From Pseudomonadota bacterium (GTDB lineage Bacteria > Myxococcota_A > UBA796 > SXON01), in contig JAUXQH010000017.1 in the NCBI GenBank assembly GCA_030685065.1, positions 93,429 through 157,428 of the forward strand: a stretch of 64,000 bases of DNA, read 5' to 3'. Position 1 is the first letter of the stretch; every line of letters starts with the position of its first letter. Positions 27,554-36,533 of the stretch are shown in pieces. The translations under genes and the position numbers were made by a program. Below the pieces are notes generated by a model. That model was given only the letters and a program-made list of their open reading frames with translations, made no database searches and was not told where the DNA came from.

Positions 27554-28989
27554 CGGTCGGTGCCGACGTAGAGATGGTCCGCCCCGCCCTCGGCGACGGC
27601 GGGGTCTACGGCGTCGAGGGCGCGGGCGTCCCCGATCAGTGGGCGTGGCGCGTGGGCCTCCTCGCCCAATACGAGCGCGCGCCCGTGCTCGTGCTCACCG
27701 AGGGTGAGATCACGAGCCGCCCGGTGACCGATCGGATCGGCGGCTGGGCGGGCTTCTCGATGGGGCTCGGGTACCGCATCGCGGTCCAGGCGGTCGTTCC
27801 GGTGGCCTGGCAGACGGGGGACGGCTCCGCGCTCTCGGCGGACGGCGCCGGCATCGGCGATCCGCGGCTCGGCGCCCGTTGGGGCCTCCTCCACACCAAC
27901 CTCGTCGACGCGACGCTCCGGGCCGACGTGCATCTGCCCTTCGGCCGTCAGGACGCGTGGTTGGGCGAGGGCACGACCCGCGCCTCGTTCGGCGCCTCCG
28001 GCGCGCTCAAGGGCGGCTTCGGCGCGGTCCTGCTCGATGTCGGCATCGTGGCCCGGCCCCTCGAGACCCCCCAGCCGGGCCTCGATTGGGGCCCGACCGT
28101 CGATCTCGGTCTCGGCGTGCGCGCCGACATCCTCCCCACGTTCTCGGCGGGTGGCGCGTGGGTCGCCCGCGCCGTGCTCGCGGGGCTCGACACGCAGGAC
28201 GGCGAGCTCGCCAGCGAGCTCCTCCTCTCCGCGACGCTCGAGGCTTCCCCGGTGGTGGTGCTCACCGCCGGCGGTGGCGCCGGCCTCCAGGCTGGCGTGG
28301 GTGTCCCGACCTGGCGCGGGTTCGCCACGGCGACGTTCCGGCGCCCGCCGCCGTCCCCGGTGAAGCCGGTGCCGGTGGTCGAGAAGCCGCCTCCGGAGCC
28401 CGAGAAGCTCCTCGAAGAGGATCCGACGGGCGTGTTCGTCGACATCCCGCCCCCGCCGCCGCCCCCCAAGGTGCGGGTCATCGGAGACGAGATCGTCTTC
28501 ACCGGCGAGATCAAGTTCAAGACCGGCTCCGCGGAGCTGCTCCCCGAGTCGCACGAGATCATCGACGGCATCGCGAACCTCCTGGCGGGCGAGGGCCGCA
28601 TCGCCCACGTCGCGATCGAGGGGCACGCGAGCGAAGAGGGGGACCTCGTGTACAACTGGGACCTCTCGGATCGCCGCGCGCGCGCCGTCTGGGAGGCGCT
28701 CCTGCTCGACGGGGTGAGCCCGCAGCGCATGAGCTGGCGCGGGCTCGGCGAGGTCGTGCCCGCCTCCGGCGTGAAGTCGGAGGCGACCCACGCCGAGAAT
28801 CGTCGCGTCGTGTTCCGCATCGCGAACCGGCTCGCCCAGGGCGAGGCGCTCCCCACCACGCCGGCGTCGGCGGTGCTGCCCTGGAGCGGCGAGGCCGTCG
28901 CGCTCGACACGGTCACCATTCCCGCGGTCATCGTCCCCCCGAAGACCGATCAGCTCGACCCCGACTTCTTTCAAGAGGAGGAAGAATGA
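27550..28989 (+). CDS. OmpA-family outer membrane protein (second paralogue), signal peptide missing
   Basis: A 479-residue protein, paralogous to that at 23332 over its whole length. The only start fitting is TTG 27550, overlapping the previous stop as TTGA; upstream in this frame no start and no hydrophobic segment occur. Thus it begins TVGADVEMVRPALGDGG, which aligns with the mature N-terminus of the first paralogue (LPLDVELVRPALAPGG). A barrel-like region covers residues 1-270, a Pro-rich linker (PPPEPEKLLEEDPTG, then a run of eight Pro) 275-310, and the OmpA domain 315-440 (IKFKTGSAELLPESHEIIDG, AIEGHASEEGDLVYNWDLS). Without a leader export is unexplained; see findings. Operon member. 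Confidence 0.86.
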   Translation: MTVGADVEMVRPALGDGGVYGVEGAGVPDQWAWRVGLLAQYERAPVLVLTEGEITSRPVTDRIGGWAGFSMGLGYRIAVQAVVPVAWQTGDGSALSADGAGIGDPRLGARWGLLHTNLVDATLRADVHLPFGRQDAWLGEGTTRASFGASGALKGGFGAVLLDVGIVARPLETPQPGLDWGPTVDLGLGVRADILPTFSAGGAWVARAVLAGLDTQDGELASELLLSATLEASPVVVLTAGGGAGLQAGVGVPTWRGFATATFRRPPPSPVKPVPVVEKPPPEPEKLLEEDPTGVFVDIPPPPPPPKVRVIGDEIVFTGEIKFKTGSAELLPESHEIIDGIANLLAGEGRIAHVAIEGHASEEGDLVYNWDLSDRRARAVWEALLLDGVSPQRMSWRGLGEVVPASGVKSEATHAENRRVVFRIANRLAQGEALPTTPASAVLPWSGEAVALDTVTIPAVIVPPKTDQLDPDFFQEEEE

Positions 28990-30203
28990 CTCTCTTCCTC
29001 ATTGCGTCAGGCCTCGTCAATTCCGGACTGATCGGCGCGGCGCTCGCCGACACCTGCGACGACCCCGTGGACGTGCAGGATCTGAACTGCAACAACGTGC
29101 CCGTCGCGCGGGAGCCCGCGGTCGATCTCACCGATCCGCTGTGCGCGGCGAACGTCGACGACGCGGGGGCCAGCTACCCCAACGCCGACTACTACTACGA
29201 CTACACGTCGTTCGGTTGTGCCTACTCCATCGTCGGCTACGACTTCGATGATGACGGCCTCTCCTTCGCCATGCTCAGCTTCCCGGAGGACGCGAAGGTT
29301 CCCGACCTGCTCGTCACCCTGAAGTGTGACAACTGCCCCGAGCTGGCGAACCCCGAGCAGGAGGACTCCGATTGTGACGACATCGGCGACCTCTGCGACA
29401 TCTGCCCCGACGACTACGATCCGGAGCAGCTGGACCGGGACAGGGACGGCGTCGGGGACGCCTGCGACATCTGCCCGGACGACCCGGATCCCGATCAGCT
29501 GGACACGGACGCGGACGGAGTAGGCGACGAGTGCGACCTCTGCCCGACCACCTACGATCCGGATCAGCTCGACACGGACGACGACGACGTGGGCGATGCC
29601 TGCGACGTGTGTCCCGAGGTCAAGGACCCGCTCCAGGCCGACACCGATTTGGATGGCATCGGCGATCTCTGTGACCCGTGTCGCCTCCTCTTCGGCGATG
29701 GCGGCGGGGACACGGATGGGGACGGCCCCGGTGACGAGTGCGACGTTTGCCCGTTGATTGCGGACGACCAGGCGGATCGAGACGGCGACGGCGTCGGGGA
29801 CGCCTGTGATCCCTGCGCCAGCAACAGCCTCATCAGCGTGGACCCGGACGCCGACGGCGACGGCCTCGGGGACAGCTGTGACATCTGTCCCGCGGTGCCC
29901 GACCCGTACCAGGACGATGTCGACGAAGACGGTTTCGGGGACTTGTGCGACAACTGCCCGGCGGACGCCAGCGTGGACCAGCTGGACCGCGACGAGGACG
30001 GCGTGGGCGACGTGTGCGACGTGTGCCCGATCGAGGCCGACGCCAACCAGAACGACGCCGACGGCGACGGGCTCGGCGATGTGTGCGACCCGCCCCACGA
30101 CGTGATCGGCGGTGCGACGCGCTGCGGGACCGACGTTGGCGCCGTGCCCCTCGCGCTGCTGCTCGCCGCGGTTGGCCTCGTGCGTCGGCGGCGCGCGGTC
30201 TGA
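28986..30203 (+). CDS. TSP3-repeat surface protein with MYXO-CTERM-like sorting signal
   Basis: A 405-residue protein; ATG overlaps the preceding stop (ATGA). Signal MTLFLIASGLVNSGLIGAALA, again without basic residues. Residues 22-112 share the N-terminal domain with the paralogue at 24747 (VQDLNCNNVPVAREPAVDLT, PNADYYYDYTSFGC). Residues 112-365 are about ten TSP3-type calcium-binding repeats with paired Cys (CDICPDDYDPEQLDRDRDG). The end is ATRCGTDVG, a hydrophobic helix VPLALLLAAVGLV and RRRRAV, a sorting signal for anchoring in the envelope or export to the surface. Last gene of the coupled operon and six bases before an SRPBCC gene. Confidence 0.88.
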   Translation: MTLFLIASGLVNSGLIGAALADTCDDPVDVQDLNCNNVPVAREPAVDLTDPLCAANVDDAGASYPNADYYYDYTSFGCAYSIVGYDFDDDGLSFAMLSFPEDAKVPDLLVTLKCDNCPELANPEQEDSDCDDIGDLCDICPDDYDPEQLDRDRDGVGDACDICPDDPDPDQLDTDADGVGDECDLCPTTYDPDQLDTDDDDVGDACDVCPEVKDPLQADTDLDGIGDLCDPCRLLFGDGGGDTDGDGPGDECDVCPLIADDQADRDGDGVGDACDPCASNSLISVDPDADGDGLGDSCDICPAVPDPYQDDVDEDGFGDLCDNCPADASVDQLDRDEDGVGDVCDVCPIEADANQNDADGDGLGDVCDPPHDVIGGATRCGTDVGAVPLALLLAAVGLVRRRRAV

Positions 30204-30209
30204 CCGGCG

Positions 30210-30647
30210 ATGGCCGTCGACATCGTCGTAGAGACCCTGATCCAGCGGCCCCGCGCGGTGGTCGTGGCGTTCGCGGGTGACCCCGGTCGCGCGCCCGAGT
30301 GGTACGTGAACATCAAGTCCATCGAGTGGGAGACGCCGCCGCCGCTCGCCGTCGGGTCGCGAATGGCGTTCGTCGCGCAGTTCCTCGGTCGCCGGCTGGC
30401 GTACACCTACGAGGTGCGCGAGTGGCTCCCGAACGAGCGCCTCGTGATGTCCACCGCGCAGGGCCCGTTCCCGATGGAGACGACCTACACCTGGGACGAG
30501 GAGGCCGGGGGCACCCGGATGACCCTGCGGAACCGGGGCGAGCCGGCGGGCTTCTCCGCGCTGGTCGCGCCCCTCATGGCCGTCATGATGCGCCGTGCCA
30601 TGACCGCTGACCTCGCGAAGCTCAAGGGCGTGCTCGAGCGGAGCTGA
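30210..30647 (+). CDS. SRPBCC-fold (polyketide cyclase/START-like) protein
   Basis: A 145-residue cytoplasmic protein with the helix-grip fold: MAVDIVVETLIQRPRAVV, FAGDPGRAPEWYVNIKSIEW, GSRMAFVAQFLGRRLAYTYE, NERLVMSTAQGPFPMETTYT and a long C-terminal helix ending AKLKGVLERS. Members bind hydrophobic ligands in an internal pocket; the ligand is not predictable. Length is normal for the family. It starts six bases after the TSP3 gene and is probably transcribed with it, but its chemistry has no evident link with the envelope proteins. It converges on the giant CotH gene with three bases between. Confidence 0.88.
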   Translation: MAVDIVVETLIQRPRAVVVAFAGDPGRAPEWYVNIKSIEWETPPPLAVGSRMAFVAQFLGRRLAYTYEVREWLPNERLVMSTAQGPFPMETTYTWDEEAGGTRMTLRNRGEPAGFSALVAPLMAVMMRRAMTADLAKLKGVLERS

Positions 30648-30650
30648 GGC

Positions 30651-33600
30651 TCAACCGCCCGTCGAGGTCACGACGATCGAGTCCGTGCCGACGGCCGCGC
30701 CCTGGAGGTCGGTGGCGAGGAGGGTCACGTCGTTGGCGCCGGGCTCGAGAGGCACTGTCACTTGCCAATTCTGGTCGTCGGCCCAGGTCAGCTCCAGGGG
30801 CTCGGTCGCGCCGTCGAGCGCGATCTGGCGCACGTCGAGCCAGGCTTCGCCCTGGAGCACGACCTCCGTCGTCGCGACGGAGAAGTCGGCGCCGCTGCCC
30901 GTCGTGATGCGGAAGTCCCGCGCCGGGTACAGCGCCATCACCGCGTCGGGCGAACCGTTCATCACCCAGTCCGCCCGATCGACGATGAACTGGCAGTTGC
31001 CCGCGACATCCTGCTCGGGCAGCAGGGCGCCGAGCTGGTCACACCAACGCGTCATGTACGCACCGTTGTACGCCCGCCCGACGATGTCCTGCAGGTGGCC
31101 GTAGTACGACCGCTTGTTGGCCGGATCCTCCAAGAGCCGCGCGAGGTCTCCGTTGCCCACCACCGACATCGACGCGCTCCCGTAGAAGTCCAGGTCGTGG
31201 GGGAAGTAGAGCACCCGCTGGTCCTCGGGCCGAACGTAGAACCGCGCGTTGTGTTGGCTCCCGTCACTGCCGTAGTTGTCGACCGCGCCGGAGAGCGTCG
31301 CGAAGGCGAAGGCACGCAGCCACTGATCCACGTCGATCACCGCGTCCGACGCTGCCAGGAACTCCGGCCCCGAGAGCGCGAAGGTCTGACCCAGCTCGAT
31401 GAGGCGGTCGTAGTCGTCCTCGCGCTCGTTGTTCTGGATCAGGAAGTTCCAACGCCAGGACTCCCGATCGTCGCCGAGGTCGGTGATGGAGGTCCCGACC
31501 ACCGAGTCGGGCTGGGGCAGCTTGAGCCCCTCCGCGGTCCCGTCGTCCGTCGTCAGCGGGTAGTAGATGAGCTCGTACTCGAAGAGCGTCCCGCTGGCCC
31601 CATCCACGAATTGGGAGGCGAGCACGAGATCGCTGAACCGGTCGAGCTGCAGCTCCGCGGGCCCGGTGTGCTCCGACAGCGGCGTCAGGGCCTGCGTCAG
31701 ATCGTTGTACTCCCCCGAGACCGAGCCGGCGTGTGTCATCACGAGGTTCATCAGGACCTCGCGCTGGCCGTAGCCCACGCCCTCGGACCGATCGATCAGC
31801 ACGCTCGAGTGGCTGCCCCGGAAGGGCTGCTCGCTGTGGAACGAGACGCCGTAGCCCAGGCGCGGCACCTCGGGCCGGCCGCGCTCGCTGCCCTTGGCCC
31901 GTACGGCCACGTCGTAGAACACCTCCGTCTCGTCGTAGACCACCGTGGCCCCGACCCCCTCGTCGCTCATCAGGTTCACGTCTTCGTGCAGCCAGTCCGA
32001 GTCGGCCTGGGTCAGGAGGATCCGGAAGTTGTGCAAGCCGTTGGTCGCCGCCAGGCCGTCATCGACCTTGTAGATGGCCCGGGAGTCGGGCCCGGCCGCG
32101 GGGAAGAGAGAGGGGGCCCCAAGATCGTCCTCGGCCTCGACGTAGATCTGTACGATCGTCCCGGCCGCGTGGCCGTCGAGCTCCGCCTCCCAGTGACCCG
32201 GCTCCCCCTCGGTCATGGCCTGGTCGAGGAAGGGAGCGCCGCCGACCGAGGACCAGAGCGTCACCCCCTGCACACCGTCGGGATCGGCCGCCGAGACCGT
32301 GACCAGCACGGGCTCGTAAGGAGCCGGCACGGCCACGTCCTGGCGAAGGTCGGCGAGGGTCGGCCCCAGGTTGTCCACCCAAGTCGAGTTGGGCGCGCCC
32401 GGCGTACCGGACAGGTCGGGCTGCAGCACCAGCGTCGTATGCGGCAGGCGGTTGAAGTAGAGTCGGGTGTTGAGCTGGTTGCTGCCCGAGATCCACCGGG
32501 CCCGAAAGGAGACCTCGTACTCCGCGGTGCCGATCGGCCCGAGCAAGGTGGTCTCGGCGTGGTTGTGCATGTGTCCGGTCGGCCCCGTGGCCAACAGGCG
32601 CAGCACCGCGTTCGCCGGGTCGTCCGGGTCGGGCACGACCTCGCCCTGACGGTGGTTCCCCAGGACGCGCCAATGCTCGCTGCGGCCGTCGAAGGCCCCG
32701 TTCTGGATCAGCTCGACGGGCGTCGTGTCCGGGTCCTGGATCACGCTGATGTCGTCGACCAGCACCTCCCCGGCGTCGAGCAGGCCGATCACGAGCTCCT
32801 CCCAGGCGCCGTCGGGGCCCACGGCGCTCGGATCCGCCTCGCCGCGGTAGCTGTACGAGGCCCACTCCGAGCGAAGGCCCTCCTCGCTCGCCGCCCAGGC
32901 CTCGGCCGCGGCGTTGTCGGCCCGGGGCTCGCGCAGCTCCAGGCTCGAGCCCCCGCCATCGGGTGCCGCGGGCCAGCGCCCCCCGTCGAAGTACCGAACC
33001 TCGTCCGCCGGGTTGCCATGGGCGTCGAGCAGCAGGATCCGGTCGCTTTGGTTGTCCAGGCGCCCCGAGAAGTCGCCCACCACGGTGAGGTCGGGGTGCT
33101 CGGCCCGCAGGGCCTCCGCGTCGCCCGCGACCACGAGGTAGGAGCCCGGCAACAGGACCGTGCCCCCCGGGATCTCGTAGGCCACCGCATCGACCAGCTG
33201 CCAGCCGCCGACGTCCACCTCCTCCGCACCCCGGTTGTACAGCTCGATCCACTCCTCGGGCCGCGCCGTCACGGGCTCGCCCTCCCGCGACACGGGCGCG
33301 CGATGGTACTGGATCTCGTTGATCACCACGTCCTCGGCCACGTCGATGACGTTCGGCTCGGCCGGCGTGGCCTCGCGCGGAGAGCGCCACGGACCGCCGC
33401 CGCTGGCGCGGCCGCGGAGACCCTCCCGCACCCTCACCGCGTCGAGCAGGGCGCTCCGGTCGGCGGAGTAGAGGAACAACACGTCGCCGGCTTCGACGGA
33501 AAAGCCGACGTCGTCGAGCGCGAGGAGCTCGCCGGGGCCCAGCTCCCCGGACGGGAGCACGAGCTCGCCGCCCGCCGACGAGGCCAGCACGAGGCCGCTG

Positions 33601-35432
33601 GTGTCCTGGTCGCTCGGGCTCACGCCGAGCAGCTCCACCCAGAAGGGCGAGTCCGCCGCGGGCGCGACCTCGTTCAGCACGACCGTCGGGCCGGTGGTCA
33701 ACGGAGAGATCCGGGCCCTCAGCGCGCACCCGAAGGTCATGTCCGGGTCGTCGGGGAGGGCCTGGTGGACCTCGACGGCCAGGACGTTGAGCCCGCGCAC
33801 CAGCGCATCGGCGGGGATGTCGGCGTAGAGCTGGGAAGCGTCCGCGACCGCGGTCGTGGCCAGGGTGCTGGCGTCCACCGGGCCGTCCGGCATGTTCTCC
33901 CGGAGCACCTCGACGCCGTTGAGGTAGAAGATGGCGCCGTCGTCGAGGAGGCACTCGAGGGAGAGCTCCGCGCGGCCCGGGTCGGCGTCGAACGAGAAGG
34001 GGGTGCGGAAGGTGAGCGTGGTGGGGATCGTGGCCAGCTCGGTCGTGCCGCGCGACCCGAGCAGAGGCTCGAAGGAGCGGAAGAGCGCGTAGGTGTTCTC
34101 GGTGTTGGTCACCGAGGTGTCGGCGAAGGTGTCGGCCCAGACGTACTTCGTCGCGTCGCCGAAGGAGCTGCCGAGGGCCCAGCCCCAGGGATCCGAGGCC
34201 CGGTCGGCGTCGACCCCCGGGAGGGCCCACGACCCTCCGGCGTTGGTGTCCTCGATGAGGAGCCCCAATGCCTCCTCTGTCGGCGGCGGATCAGCGGGCG
34301 TGGTGCCGGGGCAGCCGTCGGTGGGCCCGAGCACCCACTCGAAGGCCGACGCGTCCGTGCCGACGACGTCGTCGGGCAGCTCGACCTCGGCGATGGTCAT
34401 CTGCGGGCCGCCGTAGTCCCAGGGAGCCTCCCACGCAGCGAGGTACAGGTGGTCCCTCGGGGTCACCTCGAGATCGAAGGCATCCACCGTGGTCCAGTCG
34501 CCGTCGGAGTCCTCTCCGACGAGACGGAGGTCCGTTCCGTCGGCCTGGCCGAGGTAGAGCGCGAAGTAGTTGTCCGCCGTGACGCGCGCGGTCGCCAGGA
34601 CGTCTTCGTGGGCCGCGCCAGCGTAGAAGACGGCCTCGCCGCGGTCCCACCCGCTGTCGTCATGGGCTGACCCCGCCCAGTCGTCGGCGGCGTAGTCCCC
34701 CGACAGATCGTAGGACCAGGTGGCCTCGAGCGCCACGAGCGAGAGGAGGGTCGACGGCGCGAGGGGGTCGAGGAGGTTCGGCTCGCCGGGCGTCCCGCCG
34801 AGCTCGGCGCTGGCCGTCCAGTTCTCGGCATGGTCGCTGGCCGCGTCCGGGTCGGCCTTCGCCAGGGAGAGGCCCGAGCCGTCAGCCTGCACGGGCCAGG
34901 GATCGTCGTCGCCGTAGGCGATGGTGTCGATCAGCCTGCCGCCGTTGTTACGCAGATCGATCCGCTCCCCGTCCGCGGAGAGCGCGCCCTCGTACGGCCC
35001 CAACGCGTCCGCGAGGGAGGTCGGATCCGCCGCCACCACGATGAACCCGCCGGCGGGCAGGATGGTGTCCGCGCCGAAGGTGTAGGTCACGCCCCCCGCG
35101 AGCGACCAGCCCGACACGTCCATGTCGAGGGCCATGGGGTTGTACAGCTCGATCCACTCGAGCTCGCCGGCCGAAGGCGCGCCGTACAGCAGCTCGTTGA
35201 AGGTGATCGAGCCCGGCGCGGCCGTCTCCTCGCGCAGCCACGGGACGGCCTGGACGGGGACGACCTCGACGTCCCCGCCTGTCTCGGCGTCGTCGTCCCC
35301 TTGGACCTTGTGCGGCTTCGGATCGTCGGAGCACCCGGCGAGGAGGGCTCCGAGGGCTCCGGCGGCGGCCGCTGTCCGAAGTCCGAGCCGGGACGGGACG
35401 GATGCCGCGGGGGTGGCGTTGTGGCTGTGCAC
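30651..35432 (-). CDS. Giant lipoprotein with lamin-tail domains and CotH-kinase domain
   Basis: 1593 residues from a GTG at 35432 with AGGAAGG about nine bases ahead. The signal ends LGALLAGC (Cys 34), a normal-length leader with Arg residues. At least three lamin-tail domains are visible (ITFNELLYGAPSAGELEWIE; VVLNEVAPAADSPFWVELLG; VVINEIQYHRAPV with PEEWIELYNRGAEEV), separated by beta-sandwich modules. A CotH domain lies at about 1110-1500 (NFRILLTQADSDWL, VAVRAKGSERGRPEV, DRSEGVGYGQREVLMNLV, VLYFPHDLDFYG), followed by an Ig-like end. The start region carries two 32-bp repeats. CotH proteins are atypical secreted kinases; the target is unknown. Related in domain make-up to the gene at 2031. 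Confidence 0.88.
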   Translation of the reverse strand: MHSHNATPAASVPSRLGLRTAAAAGALGALLAGCSDDPKPHKVQGDDDAETGGDVEVVPVQAVPWLREETAAPGSITFNELLYGAPSAGELEWIELYNPMALDMDVSGWSLAGGVTYTFGADTILPAGGFIVVAADPTSLADALGPYEGALSADGERIDLRNNGGRLIDTIAYGDDDPWPVQADGSGLSLAKADPDAASDHAENWTASAELGGTPGEPNLLDPLAPSTLLSLVALEATWSYDLSGDYAADDWAGSAHDDSGWDRGEAVFYAGAAHEDVLATARVTADNYFALYLGQADGTDLRLVGEDSDGDWTTVDAFDLEVTPRDHLYLAAWEAPWDYGGPQMTIAEVELPDDVVGTDASAFEWVLGPTDGCPGTTPADPPPTEEALGLLIEDTNAGGSWALPGVDADRASDPWGWALGSSFGDATKYVWADTFADTSVTNTENTYALFRSFEPLLGSRGTTELATIPTTLTFRTPFSFDADPGRAELSLECLLDDGAIFYLNGVEVLRENMPDGPVDASTLATTAVADASQLYADIPADALVRGLNVLAVEVHQALPDDPDMTFGCALRARISPLTTGPTVVLNEVAPAADSPFWVELLGVSPSDQDTSGLVLASSAGGELVLPSGELGPGELLALDDVGFSVEAGDVLFLYSADRSALLDAVRVREGLRGRASGGGPWRSPREATPAEPNVIDVAEDVVINEIQYHRAPVSREGEPVTARPEEWIELYNRGAEEVDVGGWQLVDAVAYEIPGGTVLLPGSYLVVAGDAEALRAEHPDLTVVGDFSGRLDNQSDRILLLDAHGNPADEVRYFDGGRWPAAPDGGGSSLELREPRADNAAAEAWAASEEGLRSEWASYSYRGEADPSAVGPDGAWEELVIGLLDAGEVLVDDISVIQDPDTTPVELIQNGAFDGRSEHWRVLGNHRQGEVVPDPDDPANAVLRLLATGPTGHMHNHAETTLLGPIGTAEYEVSFRARWISGSNQLNTRLYFNRLPHTTLVLQPDLSGTPGAPNSTWVDNLGPTLADLRQDVAVPAPYEPVLVTVSAADPDGVQGVTLWSSVGGAPFLDQAMTEGEPGHWEAELDGHAAGTIVQIYVEAEDDLGAPSLFPAAGPDSRAIYKVDDGLAATNGLHNFRILLTQADSDWLHEDVNLMSDEGVGATVVYDETEVFYDVAVRAKGSERGRPEVPRLGYGVSFHSEQPFRGSHSSVLIDRSEGVGYGQREVLMNLVMTHAGSVSGEYNDLTQALTPLSEHTGPAELQLDRFSDLVLASQFVDGASGTLFEYELIYYPLTTDDGTAEGLKLPQPDSVVGTSITDLGDDRESWRWNFLIQNNEREDDYDRLIELGQTFALSGPEFLAASDAVIDVDQWLRAFAFATLSGAVDNYGSDGSQHNARFYVRPEDQRVLYFPHDLDFYGSASMSVVGNGDLARLLEDPANKRSYYGHLQDIVGRAYNGAYMTRWCDQLGALLPEQDVAGNCQFIVDRADWVMNGSPDAVMALYPARDFRITTGSGADFSVATTEVVLQGEAWLDVRQIALDGATEPLELTWADDQNWQVTVPLEPGANDVTLLATDLQGAAVGTDSIVVTSTGG

Positions 35433-35468
35433 GTGGGTTCGCCTTCCTGCGAGAGGGGGCGTAATCCG

Positions 35469-35552
35469 GATGGACCGCTCCGGTCCCGCACGCGGTTCCG
35501 ACCTACAGATACGCCCCCGTGATCGACCCCTCCGGTCCCGCACGCGGTTCCG
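35469..35552. repeat. Two 32-bp direct repeats, 52 bp apart, upstream of the CotH giant
   Basis: Copies at 35469-35500 and 35521-35552 differ at two positions; 23 bases at their right end are identical. Each copy contains an imperfect dyad with CCGC-AC-GCGG at its centre flanked by GG and CC. The 52-base period is close to five helical turns, as for two operator sites on one DNA face. The repeats lie 37-120 bases upstream of the GTG at 35432. Confidence 0.75.
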
Positions 35553-35572
35553 TCATCTCGTGGGCCGTCCTG

Positions 35573-36385
35573 TCACCGCGACGGCGACCGTACGACGCGA
35601 AACAGCCAGGAGCCCCCCGCGGCGATGCCCGCCAGCAGCATCCCGGTGAAGAGGAGCGCGAGGCCGAGCGGTAGCGCCTCGAGCAGCGCGTCGGCCGGCG
35701 TGGCGCCGACCCGCACGAGCCAGGCGTCTTCGGCGATCGGCTCGCCGACACGCTCGAAGGCCCAGCGGACCCCGCCCGGCACCCGGCCGAGCACCAGCCC
35801 CGTGGCGTCCCCGGTCTGGGCCTGCATGTCGCGGGCGCTGGCGAGCTCGAGCACCAGCGGCGCCCCGCCGGTGACGGAGACATCCTCGTGGGGAACGACG
35901 GCCAGGAGCAGCGCCGATCTCTGCCCGGAATACGCCAGGTGCCCCCGCGACCGGAAGTTCGTGGGGCGCACGAACGTCCCGGCCGAGAGAGTCGGGGGGC
36001 TGCTCGCCCGCAGGTCGAACGGGATCACCGTCACCGCGCGCGACCAGTCCGCCGATCCTTCCCCGAGCACCGCCAGCCCGGCTCCGGCGAGCAGGACGCC
36101 CCACAGGCCAAGGGCGAAGGCGAAGGTCGGCGCGAGTGCCAGCAGACGCGCCTGCCGCTCTGCCATGGGCCACCGTGGCCGCCGAAGCCCCCAGACCACC
36201 AACACGGGGACGGCCGCGAAGATGGAGCCGATCAGGCAGAGGGCGAAGGTCCACGCCGGGTCGTAGCCCCCGCTCTCGGATTCGAGTTGGAGGAGCGACA
36301 GGGCCCGGTACGGGCCGCTGAACTGCTCCATCCAGTACACGTTCAACGCGACGCCGCCGCCGGCCACCCCGGTGATGCCGAGCAC
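35573..36385 (-). CDS. Integral membrane protein of unknown function
   Basis: A 270-residue protein with four probable membrane helices: near residues 1-17 (GITGVAGGGVALNVYWM), 45-68 (FALCLIGSIFAAVPVLVVWG), 80-105 (LALAPTFAFALGLWGVLLAG) and 240-262 (LGLALLFTGMLLAGIAAGG). The third and fourth flank a periplasmic domain of about 130 residues with beta strands (VTVIPFDLRASSPPTLSAGT, PLVLELASARDMQAQTG). The GTG at 36385 is the start used; the frame is open for about 17 codons more without a good start. It resembles uncharacterised proteins with an E3-ligase-like membrane plan only loosely, so no function is given. It is followed at 140 bases by the CotH giant. Confidence 0.75.
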   Translation of the reverse strand: MLGITGVAGGGVALNVYWMEQFSGPYRALSLLQLESESGGYDPAWTFALCLIGSIFAAVPVLVVWGLRRPRWPMAERQARLLALAPTFAFALGLWGVLLAGAGLAVLGEGSADWSRAVTVIPFDLRASSPPTLSAGTFVRPTNFRSRGHLAYSGQRSALLLAVVPHEDVSVTGGAPLVLELASARDMQAQTGDATGLVLGRVPGGVRWAFERVGEPIAEDAWLVRVGATPADALLEALPLGLALLFTGMLLAGIAAGGSWLFRVVRSPSR

Positions 36386-36533
36386 CGCGAGCGCGTGGGC
36401 ACGGTTCAGGGAGTCACTGCGGCGTGGTCTGGCACGGATGCCGCCCTATCCCACGCGTCGAGCCCGGGGTGCCCCACGAGATCGGTGAGCGCCCGATCGC
36501 GGCCGCTTCCTTGACGTCGTGCCCCGCGCCGAC

